From Erwinia sp. OLFS4 (GTDB lineage Bacteria > Pseudomonadota > Gammaproteobacteria > Enterobacterales > Enterobacteriaceae), in contig NZ_MOMB01000047.1 in NCBI RefSeq assembly GCF_002752165.1, positions 124,001 through 188,000 on the forward strand: a stretch of DNA of 64,000 bases, written 5' to 3'. The translations under genes and the position numbers were made by a program. Under the pieces are notes generated by a model. That model made no database searches. It was not told the origin of the DNA and saw only the letters and a list, made by a program, of their open reading frames with translations. Position 1 is the stretch's first letter, and the number at the start of each line of letters is the position of its first letter. Shown here in pieces: positions 17,739-25,573 of this stretch.

Positions 17739-19064
17739 TTACAGTGCCTCGTAGTTCCCGAACGCGATGATCAGGCCGTACGTGTAGCAGTCGAAAAGGT
17801 CATCAGCGCGTTTATGCGCTTTCGGGTCGGCCAGGTGGAAACCGGCAATCTGGCGCCAGAGGTGGTTAGCGGTCTTTTTCTTAAACTCGACCGTTTTATC
17901 GAAAGCAGGTTTGGCGATTTTTGCTTTTTCCTGCCAGTGATGACCGGACGCCAAAACTGCCCTTTCGTCTTTCCCCTTAGAGGTCAATACCGATTTTATG
18001 GGCTTCATATCCCATTCTTCGGTTTCGGCTTTCTGGTTGAGGATGGCCCCCATTGCAGCGTCTTCCATGAAAACGCCCTGGCTCCCATGACGGGGGCGGC
18101 AAATCTTCGCCAGCCGTTCGAGGTTGTCGTAAACACCCGGCATATATTCCGGGAGTAACGACGCTTTAATCTGCGTTACATCCCAGTCAATAATGGTCAG
18201 CCGCGGCTCTGAGTAGGTTTCTTCATAGGCGAAATAAACGAATCCGGTGCCATCGTTATCAGTACCACCTTTCAGCGCGGTATCGGCCACTGCGAAAATC
18301 ATGTCGCAGGTGGTAGGCATCTCAACAGGCAGGTCATTCACCAGCAGCTTATTGACGTCCAGCAACGCATCTTTCGACCAGTCGATAAACTCTGCCTCAA
18401 ATTCTTGCTGAAAAACTCGCGGATCATTTGTCTGACGCTCTTTTTCCAGTTCGTCAGGTGGAACAAATGGATTTCCTGAAGTGGGTGCATGATGCTCGTA
18501 AAAACCCAATTCTTTATCGTGGCAAAGAGCGTAAAAAAAATTATTATCGTCAATCCCGTCTGGCGTCGAAAACACCCACGTTTTACCGCGTCGGGTAAGT
18601 AATGTTGGTTTAATTGATTTCGGCCAAACTTCTTCAAGCATTTCCGGTGATTTGGTGAATGCAGCTTCATCTATAAGCGCAATATCATATTCACGCCCAC
18701 GACCTGCCAGCTTATTATCGTTAGTCACCCAGAAATCTATTTTCCCACCATTCTTAAGCAGGATTCGCTTTTCACTACGCGACTGATTTTTTATAAGGGG
18801 GCCAAGTATCTCAATCAGAGCATCGAATATTTCCTGATACTGTCGATATTCAGCGGTAAAAATGCCAACCTTTCCCCCTTCCTTTCGATCCGTCCCCGGT
18901 TTGTGAAATTTATGCGTTACATATGAACACGCCAAACTCACCAGCATGACGGTTTTCCCATAACGACGACCACAGCGCACGACATTATATTGATGCTGAC
19001 GCCCTTCTCTCCATATGCGAAATTGCCCCGCATGGAGCTTTGGAATAAAAATTTCCTTTGCCAT
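17739..19064 (-). CDS. Terminase large subunit
   Basis: A 441-residue packaging ATPase/nuclease. Start chosen at MAKEIFIPKLHAGQ (19064), because the longer frame would run into the small subunit gene. The Walker A-like motif is RCGRRYGKT near residue 33 and the Walker B is IALIDEAA near 125. A TWVFSTPDG coupling motif follows, and the nuclease domain has DTALKGGTDNDGTG and later Asp residues (RADDLFDCY). It translocates DNA into the head through the portal. Confidence 0.9.
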   Translation of the reverse strand: MAKEIFIPKLHAGQFRIWREGRQHQYNVVRCGRRYGKTVMLVSLACSYVTHKFHKPGTDRKEGGKVGIFTAEYRQYQEIFDALIEILGPLIKNQSRSEKRILLKNGGKIDFWVTNDNKLAGRGREYDIALIDEAAFTKSPEMLEEVWPKSIKPTLLTRRGKTWVFSTPDGIDDNNFFYALCHDKELGFYEHHAPTSGNPFVPPDELEKERQTNDPRVFQQEFEAEFIDWSKDALLDVNKLLVNDLPVEMPTTCDMIFAVADTALKGGTDNDGTGFVYFAYEETYSEPRLTIIDWDVTQIKASLLPEYMPGVYDNLERLAKICRPRHGSQGVFMEDAAMGAILNQKAETEEWDMKPIKSVLTSKGKDERAVLASGHHWQEKAKIAKPAFDKTVEFKKKTANHLWRQIAGFHLADPKAHKRADDLFDCYTYGLIIAFGNYEAL

Positions 19065-19080
19065 GTATTTATACCTGTGT

Positions 19081-20106
19081 TCATTCTCCGTCAGGAGTAT
19101 CAAGCGCCCCATGAACCACGATTGTGTCGTTAGAATCACCGTTACGGAGGTTTTCGATTTCAGCTTTTATTTTTTCATTGCTCAGGCGGGCACGTTCGAT
19201 TTCGAGTAACCGAAGTTCTCTATCCTGTTCGCTGGAGGCCAGATTGTGGAAAGCTGCGAGGTTTTTCAGTGCAGCGTCCTGGTCACGCGTCATGACCTCG
19301 ATACCGAATTTAGTTTTCTTCACCCCGGCAATAAGACGACGAGCCGGGCCTACTAAATCCCGTGTATCAGCAAGGAAAACATCTTCGATGCCCTCACCTG
19401 CGCATTTAGGGCAATCAGGGTTGGGGTCGTCGTTAGCCACAAAACCAAATCCACCTGACTGATCCGGCGGCGGCTTGCTGTCATTCGCTGCTTTGGCGGC
19501 GGCCTTGTCATACTCAGTTTCATCAATCCACTGATAACGGTTATCGAATCCCCAGCAGTAACGGCAGCACACACGGCGCATCTGAGAAATCTCGCCGGGA
19601 TCGGCAATCGCGATTTCATGCCAGTGCCTGAGAATATCCTGGGCGTTTAATATGGCCTGCTCGGTTAACTGCTCAATGCCCTGGTTAATGGCTCTCGCCA
19701 CCGCTGGCTTGCGATACAGCATCCGGGCGTTTCTGTCGCCTCCGGTATAACCTGCCTTCCTGTATGCCTCATACTTATTGCGGCACTCCAGATAGTAGGA
19801 AACGAACAGTTTTTCTTTATCCGATAGATCTGCACAAAAAGGGGATCTTTCGGGATCAGGTTTTGCGCAGTTTTTTACTGCCTTCCCTTTTCCCTCCCCT
19901 TGCTCTGGAGCGGCTTTATCTGGATTCTGCGCAACTATCTGCGCAGTTTTTTTTTGCGCATTATTCTGCGCAGACTTTTTTATGTAGCGGCGGGCTGTGT
20001 CGTAAACCAATCCCTGCTGTTCACACCAGTCTTTCAGCTTTATACCCGTACTGGCGTGAGCGGCAGCAAACTGAGATTGCAGCGCCTTCCAGTCGGGTTT
20101 GCTCAT
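19081..20106 (-). CDS. Terminase small subunit (Terminase_2-like)
   Basis: A 341-residue DNA-recognition subunit. Start ATG at 20106 shares a base with the upstream TGA. An N-terminal helix-turn-helix (LKDWCEQQGLVYDTARRYIK) is followed by an Ala/Gln/Lys-rich linker and the Terminase_2 core (LSDKEKLFVSYYLECRNKYE). An inserted zinc-finger-like stretch has CCRYCWGF and CPKCAGEG. The linker is encoded by DNA with five TGCGCA palindromes (see repeat entry), a possible packaging site. Confidence 0.8.
   Translation of the reverse strand: MSKPDWKALQSQFAAAHASTGIKLKDWCEQQGLVYDTARRYIKKSAQNNAQKKTAQIVAQNPDKAAPEQGEGKGKAVKNCAKPDPERSPFCADLSDKEKLFVSYYLECRNKYEAYRKAGYTGGDRNARMLYRKPAVARAINQGIEQLTEQAILNAQDILRHWHEIAIADPGEISQMRRVCCRYCWGFDNRYQWIDETEYDKAAAKAANDSKPPPDQSGGFGFVANDDPNPDCPKCAGEGIEDVFLADTRDLVGPARRLIAGVKKTKFGIEVMTRDQDAALKNLAAFHNLASSEQDRELRLLEIERARLSNEKIKAEIENLRNGDSNDTIVVHGALDTPDGE
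19864..19972. repeat. Cluster of five TGCGCA palindromes inside terminase small-subunit gene
   Basis: TGCGCA occurs at 19864, 19928, 19940, 19955 and 19967, the last four at 12-15 base spacing, often followed by a T-run. Headful-packaging phages frequently have their pac site within this gene, so this is a candidate recognition cluster. It could also just reflect the repeated Gln-Asn/Ala-Gln codons of the linker. Confidence 0.5.
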
Positions 20107-20363
20107 CAATCACTGTCCTTACTGCGCGAAAGTCTCATCAGCTCGTTATAGGCGTATACGTCACCGTTACGGGCGCGTTTGTATAACGCCCCTCGCAATT
20201 CGGCCTCGCCTTTTGCCGTCCCGATACGGATGGCCTCACGAAATAGCGCTAACCTCTCCCTGTCCTGTCTCAGTTCGTCCATATCAATATCGAGCACGTC
20301 TGCAATCTGCTGTTCCGTCAGACGACGGGCGGCCAACGCCTCTACTTTTTCACGAACGAACAT
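20106..20363 (-). CDS. Small DNA-binding-type phage protein (HTH)
   Basis: An 85-residue protein starting MFVREKVEALAARRLTEQQ. ATG at 20363 is preferred to an upstream GTG, because AGAGGTG at the right distance is its ribosome site. LTEQQIADVLDIDMDELRQD reads as a helix-turn-helix. It sits two bases after the glycosyltransferase gene and is coupled to the terminase small subunit by TGATG. It may help terminase recognition or regulate the late operon. Confidence 0.6.
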   Translation of the reverse strand: MFVREKVEALAARRLTEQQIADVLDIDMDELRQDRERLALFREAIRIGTAKGEAELRGALYKRARNGDVYAYNELMRLSRSKDSD

Positions 20364-20371
20364 AAGCACCT

Positions 20372-21238
20372 CTACGATTTGATATGCAGTACCATTCCGT
20401 AGTCATTAGTGCCGGCAGGCAGTTCAATATCCTCTTTCAGGCGAAGACGCAGTTTTTTGAATCCCCGATAATCAACGTAATGATGGACACGCCCAAAGCG
20501 GTACGTCATACGGGAAATATCAGGGTGCATCTCAACCTGCATTTTGCTTTTGTTATACGTACCCTCTTTCGCGTAAAACTCAGCAGTGTTTCCACCCTTT
20601 GTTTTTTGCGTCTGGATTTTTTGTTGCAGGAACGCATTGAACTGAACCGTGCACCATCCCGCCTTCAGCATTCTCAGCGATAAATCCGTATCCTCGTTGT
20701 AACGCCCTCGCCACCGAAACGGGAGGTCATTACGAATAAGATTGCAGGAGTAAATTCGGGTGTTGGTAACGAATGGCGGTTGCTTATCCCTCTCCGGGGC
20801 AAACATGGCGTAATTCGGGCCAGCCATCCCCACGTTTTCGTACCGCTGCACAAAATCCTCCATACAGCGGAAAATGGTTCCGTCACCCACGCGGATCCGC
20901 TTGTTTTTATGCAGGCGGAAAAAATGCCGGATGTTGTCATCCATAACCCAGTGCCAGGCGAACCCGTTAGCTATCGAGTGGTCCCACGCAAAATTTCGCG
21001 CAGCACCCGGGCCGACACTTTTTGTCAGCCCCAGATCGTCAAAGGTGTCATAGTCACGCTGGTATTGCTTATCGAGCACCAGAATGTTCTTCGCATCTAT
21101 GACCGCAGCGTACTGGTCGTACTCCTGCTCCTCGATAACGATGTGGTACGGGACACCGATGTGTTCCAGTGCTTTCGCCGTCATGCGCGTATCAGCCCGG
21201 CCTTTACTGACGATATAAATCGGGTAATTAGGATTCAT
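20372..21238 (-). CDS. TAGT/GREB1-related type glycosyltransferase
   Basis: A 288-residue protein with the pattern of TET-associated glycosyltransferases (TAGT, also annotated 'GREB1-related' in phages). It opens NPNYPIYIVSKGRADTRMTA, followed by YHIVIEEQEYDQYAAVI, then GAARNFAWDHSI and a DxD-like WVMDDNIRHF near residue 100. Near 180 comes WRGRYNEDTDLSLRML. The fold is expected to be GT-A using a nucleotide sugar and metal. TAGTs are known from phage base-modification neighbourhoods. Here the gene overlaps the ParB-like gene upstream (21228-21238). Substrate and sugar are unknown, and no TET/JBP dioxygenase is in the window. Confidence 0.7.
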   Translation of the reverse strand: MNPNYPIYIVSKGRADTRMTAKALEHIGVPYHIVIEEQEYDQYAAVIDAKNILVLDKQYQRDYDTFDDLGLTKSVGPGAARNFAWDHSIANGFAWHWVMDDNIRHFFRLHKNKRIRVGDGTIFRCMEDFVQRYENVGMAGPNYAMFAPERDKQPPFVTNTRIYSCNLIRNDLPFRWRGRYNEDTDLSLRMLKAGWCTVQFNAFLQQKIQTQKTKGGNTAEFYAKEGTYNKSKMQVEMHPDISRMTYRFGRVHHYVDYRGFKKLRLRLKEDIELPAGTNDYGMVLHIKS

Positions 21239-21860
21239 CGCTGATGTATGCCTTATTCACCGTGGATTCCCGTTTATGTTCCGGGTACCAGATATATTTC
21301 GTTTTTGCCGTGATCTGCTGCTGCACAAGCTGGGCGAACAGCGCAACGTCAGCATCCGTCTCGAAATGCACGATAAGCTGTCTAACTCCGTTGGTGTTCT
21401 CCTGGTCAAATGCCGGCATTCCCACCCAATGATCCCTCGGGTCGTCTGGCTCAACGCCCAGGATATCGCCTAACTCCAGATCGCTGAATCCCAGCAGCCC
21501 GACATCAAACTCAACGTCCTGCAATGCCTCGATTTCCAGCTTAAGCAGATCACCATTCCAGCCAGCATTCAACGGAAGCCGGTTATCAGCTATCCGGTAT
21601 GCCGCCTTTTGTGCGTCGGTGAGCCCCGAAAGTGTAATCGTGGGGACGGAAGCAATTCCCATCTGATCGGCGGCCAGCACCCGGCCATGCCCGGCAATAA
21701 CTTCGCCGTGTTCATCAATAAGTATCGGGTTCGTCCAGCCAAATTCCTCAATGCTCGCCACAAGCTGCAACACTTGCCGATCGTCATGCGTTCGGGCGTT
21801 ACGAGCATATGGGGTTAAATCCTTTAACGGTCGATAGACGATTTTAAGTTTCTCGGTCAT
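21228..21860 (-). CDS. ParB-like N-terminal domain protein of modification type
   Basis: 210 residues from MTEKLKIVYRPLKDLTPYAR. The start at 21860 has GGAG six bases upstream and is preferred to 21896. The first ~110 residues are a ParB/sulfiredoxin-type domain: NARTHDDRQVLQLVASIEEF, GWTNPILIDEHGEVIAGHGR and RIADNRLPLNAGW. GHGR supplies the conserved ParB G-x-x-R. The C-terminal ~70 residues have no recognised domain. Such solo ParB domains accompany DNA methylases and base-modifying enzymes in phages and are separate from the partition-type ParB at 31.5 kb. Confidence 0.75.
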   Translation of the reverse strand: MTEKLKIVYRPLKDLTPYARNARTHDDRQVLQLVASIEEFGWTNPILIDEHGEVIAGHGRVLAADQMGIASVPTITLSGLTDAQKAAYRIADNRLPLNAGWNGDLLKLEIEALQDVEFDVGLLGFSDLELGDILGVEPDDPRDHWVGMPAFDQENTNGVRQLIVHFETDADVALFAQLVQQQITAKTKYIWYPEHKRESTVNKAYISDES

Positions 21861-21982
21861 ATCTCCGCTCTCTGATAAAAAAGCAGTAACGATCAATGCG
21901 CAGGGTGCGCGGCGGGTACCACTACTGCTTTAACAATCACTATCGGGCGCCATCGTAATGACACCCTGTAGTGGCTGCTGTT

Positions 21983-22600
21983 CTAAATTCGGCAAAAGGC
22001 ATAGCTACCAATGCCATCACGACCAAGCTCACTTTCGCGGGTGTTGTGCTCCACCAGCTTAAACCCGTTGGCCGCAAACCACTTTATGAGGCCATCATGG
22101 GTCCAGTACCAGATATGCTCATCACGGCGGAAATGACGGGACCGGAGAACATGCTCTGCCCCCTCAAAGATGGGTACCGAAACGAATACCCATTTTTCCG
22201 CCCGGGCGATAGCGACCTCAGGCCGATCGATATGTTCCAGTGAATCCCAGAACGTCAGCGCCGGATATCGGTCATGGTATAAGCTCGACCACTGGCCCCG
22301 CTTTTTCAACCATTCAACGCCAGCAGGGTTTACATCGAATCCCCTCGTATCCGGTCGCGCTTCAACAAACTGTCCTGCACCGATGCCCACATCCAGAACC
22401 ACACCGCTGTAGTGCCGCGCAACTAACTGGATCCGCGCCGCCGTCAACTCTCTACCAAGTTCGGTGTCGGCCAATGTCTGGTACCGTGAAAAGTATTCTT
22501 CGTCGTATGGTCTGGCACCCTTCGGTACCGGATAACGCCCCATACCCAGTTCAGGCAGCCAGGCCAGACCGTTCTTGATTTGCTCAGAGAAATACTTCAT
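21983..22600 (-). CDS. SAM-dependent methyltransferase, class I, small-molecule/base type
   Basis: A 205-residue Rossmann methyltransferase. Motif I is VVLDVGIGAGQFVE near residue 68, the acidic ribose loop is GFDVNPAG, and motif IV lies in LTFWDSLEHIDRP. A C-terminal HIWYWTHDGLIKWFAANGF is typical of methyltransferase_23-like enzymes. No NPPY/DPPY or PCQ motif is present, so it is not a standard DNA N6/C5 methylase. The stop codon lies 122 bases from the ParB start, and the gene is coupled to the GT9-like gene upstream by ATGA. It probably modifies a sugar or base within the cassette pathway. Confidence 0.65.
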   Translation of the reverse strand: MKYFSEQIKNGLAWLPELGMGRYPVPKGARPYDEEYFSRYQTLADTELGRELTAARIQLVARHYSGVVLDVGIGAGQFVEARPDTRGFDVNPAGVEWLKKRGQWSSLYHDRYPALTFWDSLEHIDRPEVAIARAEKWVFVSVPIFEGAEHVLRSRHFRRDEHIWYWTHDGLIKWFAANGFKLVEHNTRESELGRDGIGSYAFCRI

Positions 22601-23505
22601 GCGGCCACTCGCTTACGTGATGCCTGATAGACGTTTTCGATAAATGACTGCACCCGTGAAGAAAGCCCGCTGATTGTTTTGTCGCAGGAGTGTTTCATCT
22701 CCTGACACCGGCAATAGTTGTCCGGGTATACAAACAACGCGCGGGATAAATCCATACAGCGGGGATCGGTAACTTTAGAGTGGTGATTATTACCGCCATT
22801 GCCACCCTGTAAGCAGATCATCGGTTTACCGTAAGCAAGCGCAGCGTGCATGACGACACATGCGCCCGTAAGCACAATATCGGCCCGCTCCACCAGCGCC
22901 AGCATTTGCGTGATAGAAAGCTGGCCATCATGCAATTTCCTGTGCGCGAACGGTTCAAGATCCGGTATCCACTCCTGTCCCGGTTCGTTATCTGCAATGC
23001 TGATAACATGGAAACCGCGTAACGCCAGCAACCGGGAAACTTCATCCACATATTTGTTCAGCGGGCCGCGGCTGGCATTGTGCCACTCGGTACGCTCGGT
23101 GGTGGGACGTATAACCGCTAATGGCTTACCATCCGGTACCGGGATATCCGGCGCAGGATAATGCGGCAAATCCATCGCTGCCGGCAGCGTGCCAAATTGC
23201 TGCTGCATAGCGTCGAAAATGCTCCCGGCCTGAAGATGACCATTACCGTAAAAAATGCGCTGGCGGGAAATGCCTGGCGGCTCGGGTTCAAATCTTACCG
23301 ATGTACTTTGCTCATTCTTGCGCTGCGTACGCAATGGCGTATTGGTTTTCACGAAATGCAGGTTGGGGATCCCGGCGTAAATTTCCGGAAGTGGCGTTCT
23401 CAGCCAGACCTCTTTTCCCTGTTTGACCAGCGCCTTAATAAAGCAGCGCTGATTGATATTGTCGCCGATGCCATGCATCCCGTCGAAATACAGTTTTTCA
23501 GGCAT
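22597..23505 (-). CDS. GT9-like (heptosyltransferase-fold) glycosyltransferase
   Basis: 302 residues from MPEKLYFDGMHGIGDNINQR. The opening 'GIGDN.NQR' with NLHFVKTNTPLRT resembles the N-terminal half of family 9 GT-B transferases. The C-terminal half has AVIRPTTERTEWHNASRG, SIADNEPGQEWIPD, and VLTGACVVMHAALAYGKPM, the nucleotide-sugar binding half. The ends carry CRCQEMKHSCD cysteines. It overlaps its upstream neighbour by eight bases. A second sugar-transfer enzyme in the same cassette suggests a two-step or disaccharide modification, either of DNA or of a virion or surface glycan. Confidence 0.65.
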   Translation of the reverse strand: MPEKLYFDGMHGIGDNINQRCFIKALVKQGKEVWLRTPLPEIYAGIPNLHFVKTNTPLRTQRKNEQSTSVRFEPEPPGISRQRIFYGNGHLQAGSIFDAMQQQFGTLPAAMDLPHYPAPDIPVPDGKPLAVIRPTTERTEWHNASRGPLNKYVDEVSRLLALRGFHVISIADNEPGQEWIPDLEPFAHRKLHDGQLSITQMLALVERADIVLTGACVVMHAALAYGKPMICLQGGNGGNNHHSKVTDPRCMDLSRALFVYPDNYCRCQEMKHSCDKTISGLSSRVQSFIENVYQASRKRVAA

Positions 23506-24043
23506 TAAGTGCCGCCTCAAGTGGTAAGCGTTTAAAACAAGTCAGCGATGTCTCGCGTGACGCGTTGATAATCTCCACGCCCGGCAGAGCATCAGCGAGA
23601 GAAGAAAAGTCGGTGTGCCAGCGTCCTACTTCGCGCGGTACCGGATTGTGCATTGTTGCCGGGTGGCGACCATGCCAGTGTGCTCCGTTCGCCAGGTTGC
23701 AGTCGTAGCCGAGAAGGATCACCCTATCAGCACCGAGGTGTGCGGAGAGTTGAATGGCACGCTGGCCGGAGTTAAACGGGCCGTTGTCCGACGGACTGAA
23801 CAGCTTCACGCCGAACCGAGCGTGAGCCCTTTTGCTTTGGCTCCAAAGTTCGGCGCTGGTCTCCAGCGAGTCGTAGTAATGATCCCACCAGGTAAAGTCG
23901 GCAGCGTAGATATGCTGACAGTCTGGTACGGCCCTCCAGCTCGAATTAACCGCGATGATCGGATAACCGGAACCAGAAACCAATGTGCAGTCTTCAGCCG
24001 TCAGCGATGGGCCGCTGGCAACGCATATAAAGGTTTTATTCAT
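23498..24043 (-). CDS. MptE/DUF115-like Rossmann protein
   Basis: A 181-residue protein starting MNKTFICVASGPSLTAEDC, with IIAVNSSWRAVPDCQHIYAA, DFTWWDHYYDS, and VILLGYDCNLANGAHWHG. SGPSL near the N-terminus and GYD in the centre are the signature of the MptE-like/DUF115 group. This group is found beside glycosyltransferases in flagellin, sialic-acid and phage clusters. It heads the five-gene minus-strand cassette. No clear Shine-Dalgarno is seen before its ATG, and 62 bases separate it from the divergent gene at 24106. Biochemical role unknown. Confidence 0.65.
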   Translation of the reverse strand: MNKTFICVASGPSLTAEDCTLVSGSGYPIIAVNSSWRAVPDCQHIYAADFTWWDHYYDSLETSAELWSQSKRAHARFGVKLFSPSDNGPFNSGQRAIQLSAHLGADRVILLGYDCNLANGAHWHGRHPATMHNPVPREVGRWHTDFSSLADALPGVEIINASRETSLTCFKRLPLEAALNA

Positions 24044-24105
24044 ATCAAATGGGTTTAGTTTGTTATTTATGGCACATTGTTGTTTTCACATTTCGAGGAT
24101 GAATA

Positions 24106-24399
24106 ATGGAACTAAGTCAACTTGCCCAACCTGAGCCAATTCTTGATGAAGTTACGCTTGCGTCAATCCACCCTGGTTCTCTCGTAAAAATTCAGATCAC
24201 TGATGGTATTAGCGATAAATTTAATGAGACCATCATCATGAGAGTTAAAAACCGTGACGAGCACGTACTTGAGTGTGAGTTTGTAGAGCGTCAGCTAAGG
24301 GATCGGTTTGCTGATAAAAGTCAGCAATACAAAACCCCTTTTCAGTTAGACACGGTTTTATTTATCAAAGAAGCCGTGTTTGCTGTTGATAATGAATGA
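24106..24399 (+). CDS. Small unknown protein divergent from the cassette
   Basis: A 97-residue protein starting MELSQLAQPEPILDEVTLAS, preceded by GAGGATGAATA. It contains IHPGSLVKIQITDGISDKF and VKNRDEHVLECEFVERQL, a beta-barrel-like pattern, with no signal or transmembrane segment. It is A+T-rich and transcribed opposite to all surrounding late genes. It ends in a hairpin terminator shared with the spanin gene. Position and orientation suggest a moron or a regulator of the divergent glycosyltransferase cassette. Not recognised. Confidence 0.6.
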   Translation: MELSQLAQPEPILDEVTLASIHPGSLVKIQITDGISDKFNETIIMRVKNRDEHVLECEFVERQLRDRFADKSQQYKTPFQLDTVLFIKEAVFAVDNE

Positions 24400-24405
24400 A
24401 CAAAA

Positions 24406-24432
24406 CAGCAGACACTCATTTAATGTCTGCTG
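24406..24432. terminator. Bidirectional terminator between spanin and plus-strand small gene
   Basis: CAGCAGACA, a nine-base loop and TGTCTGCTG form a perfect nine-base stem. On the minus strand it is followed by TTTTG, and on the plus strand by a T-run nine bases on. It separates lysis genes from the glycosyltransferase cassette on the late strand. Confidence 0.75.
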
Positions 24433-24437
24433 AGTCC

Positions 24438-24965
24438 TTATTTTTTGGTCACTCTGTCGTAGATTTGTTCGCAACTTGATCCTGCCGCATAACGTTCATC
24501 AGCTTCTTTTGCATAGATTCCCGCTCTTTTGTCAGATTGACCAAGCAGCTCGGCAAGCACTCTGGCGGTCTCGGCTTTTGCCGCGCTTGCTTCGGCAAGA
24601 GCGGAAAGGCGGCTGGTTTCACTCCGGCCATATTTGGCCTGTATGCTGGCGAGTTGTTGCTGCAAGCCGTTACCAACACGCCGAGCAGCATCAGCATCGG
24701 CCTGAACTTTTGCCAGTTCTTCGTCTGCACGGTTTTGCTCCTCGTTAACGGCATTCTGGCGCCGCTGTTCTTCGGCCCGTTCTGAAACATCTCGGTGCAA
24801 TGCAGCGGTTGAATCAGACAGGTCACGTTGCGCCCATTGCAGCTTCCATGCTGCATCTGCTGAGTCATATCCAGCGCTGTATGAACGCCATATCAAAAAA
24901 GCCACCAGCAATGTGATCGCCAGTGGCTTCCAGTATTTTTCTAACAACGCAAGTAGCGCCGTCAT
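24438..24965 (-). CDS. Inner-membrane spanin, Rz-like (DUF2514-like)
   Basis: A 175-residue protein with one N-terminal membrane segment (YWKPLAITLLVAFLIWRSY) and a long periplasmic coiled coil rich in Ala, Glu, Gln and Arg. A C-terminal Cys-containing end finishes EQIYDRVTKK. This is the i-spanin layout, acting last in lysis to fuse inner and outer membranes. It overlaps the endolysin stop by ATGA. A second, nested lipoprotein frame lies inside it. Confidence 0.75.
   Translation of the reverse strand: MTALLALLEKYWKPLAITLLVAFLIWRSYSAGYDSADAAWKLQWAQRDLSDSTAALHRDVSERAEEQRRQNAVNEEQNRADEELAKVQADADAARRVGNGLQQQLASIQAKYGRSETSRLSALAEASAAKAETARVLAELLGQSDKRAGIYAKEADERYAAGSSCEQIYDRVTKK
24449..24754 (-). 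CDS. Nested outer-membrane spanin (Rz1-like lipoprotein)
   Basis: A frame wholly inside the Rz-like gene. From an ATG at 24754 it encodes 101 residues with a basic start (MPLTRSKTVQTKNWQKFR), a hydrophobic core MLMLLGVLVTAC with lipobox Cys at residue 31, and a Pro-containing short mature part (KPRPPECLPS). Nested Rz1 genes are known from lambda. The ribosome site is weak and the exact start is uncertain. Confidence 0.55.
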   Translation of the reverse strand: MPLTRSKTVQTKNWQKFRPMLMLLGVLVTACSNNSPAYRPNMAGVKPAAFPLLPKQARQKPRPPECLPSCLVNLTKERESMQKKLMNVMRQDQVANKSTTE

Positions 24966-25573
24966 ACCAGCACCGATTTCGCTTTTTCGTAGCGAGCTTT
25001 ACGGTCATCAAGGCCGTTGGTACCACCATTGATAATTTTCGTTACGGCCGTAATGTCACCAGTATGTTTCAAGCAACCTTTTGACGCATAAAACCACGCT
25101 GCCGAACGCGCAGCATAACCATCCTGTTCCAGCAGTTGCGGAACCAACAGCAAATCAGTACCCAAGCCAGCGCCGCAATCCCGGTAATTGTCGTGACCGG
25201 TAATCTGAATCAGTCCACGTCCGCGATAATTCCAACCGTCATTTTCTGCGATATTCCCCATACGGTGGGCGTAAACGATATTAGCAATTGCTTTTTGATC
25301 CGCAGGATGATCAGGGGTACGTCCGTATCGCTGAGCGGTATCGCCGGGGAAATACTTCCCGAAAGTTGCTTTCAAGCCGTCGGCAGAATAATTCAGGTTT
25401 TCCACAATACGCGTGAAACCACCAGACTCATGCCCCACCTGAGCGATAAACATCGCCTGGTCATCGGCGGAGGTTATGCCAAATTCAGCCATCGCCGTAT
25501 CAATTGGCTGAAACCAACGCGCAGCTAACTCGGCGCTGATATTAGCCGCCTTCTGAAACTGTGATTTATTCAT
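24962..25573 (-). CDS. Endolysin, GH19 chitinase-like
   Basis: A 203-residue glycoside hydrolase family 19 lysozyme. The catalytic glutamate lies in AQVGHESGGF (Glu49). Further family marks are GWNYRGRGLIQITGHDNYR and TKIINGGTNGLDDRKARYE. It has no signal peptide, so it depends on the adjacent holin for release. It cleaves the glycan strand of peptidoglycan. The order holin, endolysin, Rz/Rz1 is standard, with ATGA overlaps on both sides. Confidence 0.92.
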   Translation of the reverse strand: MNKSQFQKAANISAELAARWFQPIDTAMAEFGITSADDQAMFIAQVGHESGGFTRIVENLNYSADGLKATFGKYFPGDTAQRYGRTPDHPADQKAIANIVYAHRMGNIAENDGWNYRGRGLIQITGHDNYRDCGAGLGTDLLLVPQLLEQDGYAARSAAWFYASKGCLKHTGDITAVTKIINGGTNGLDDRKARYEKAKSVLV

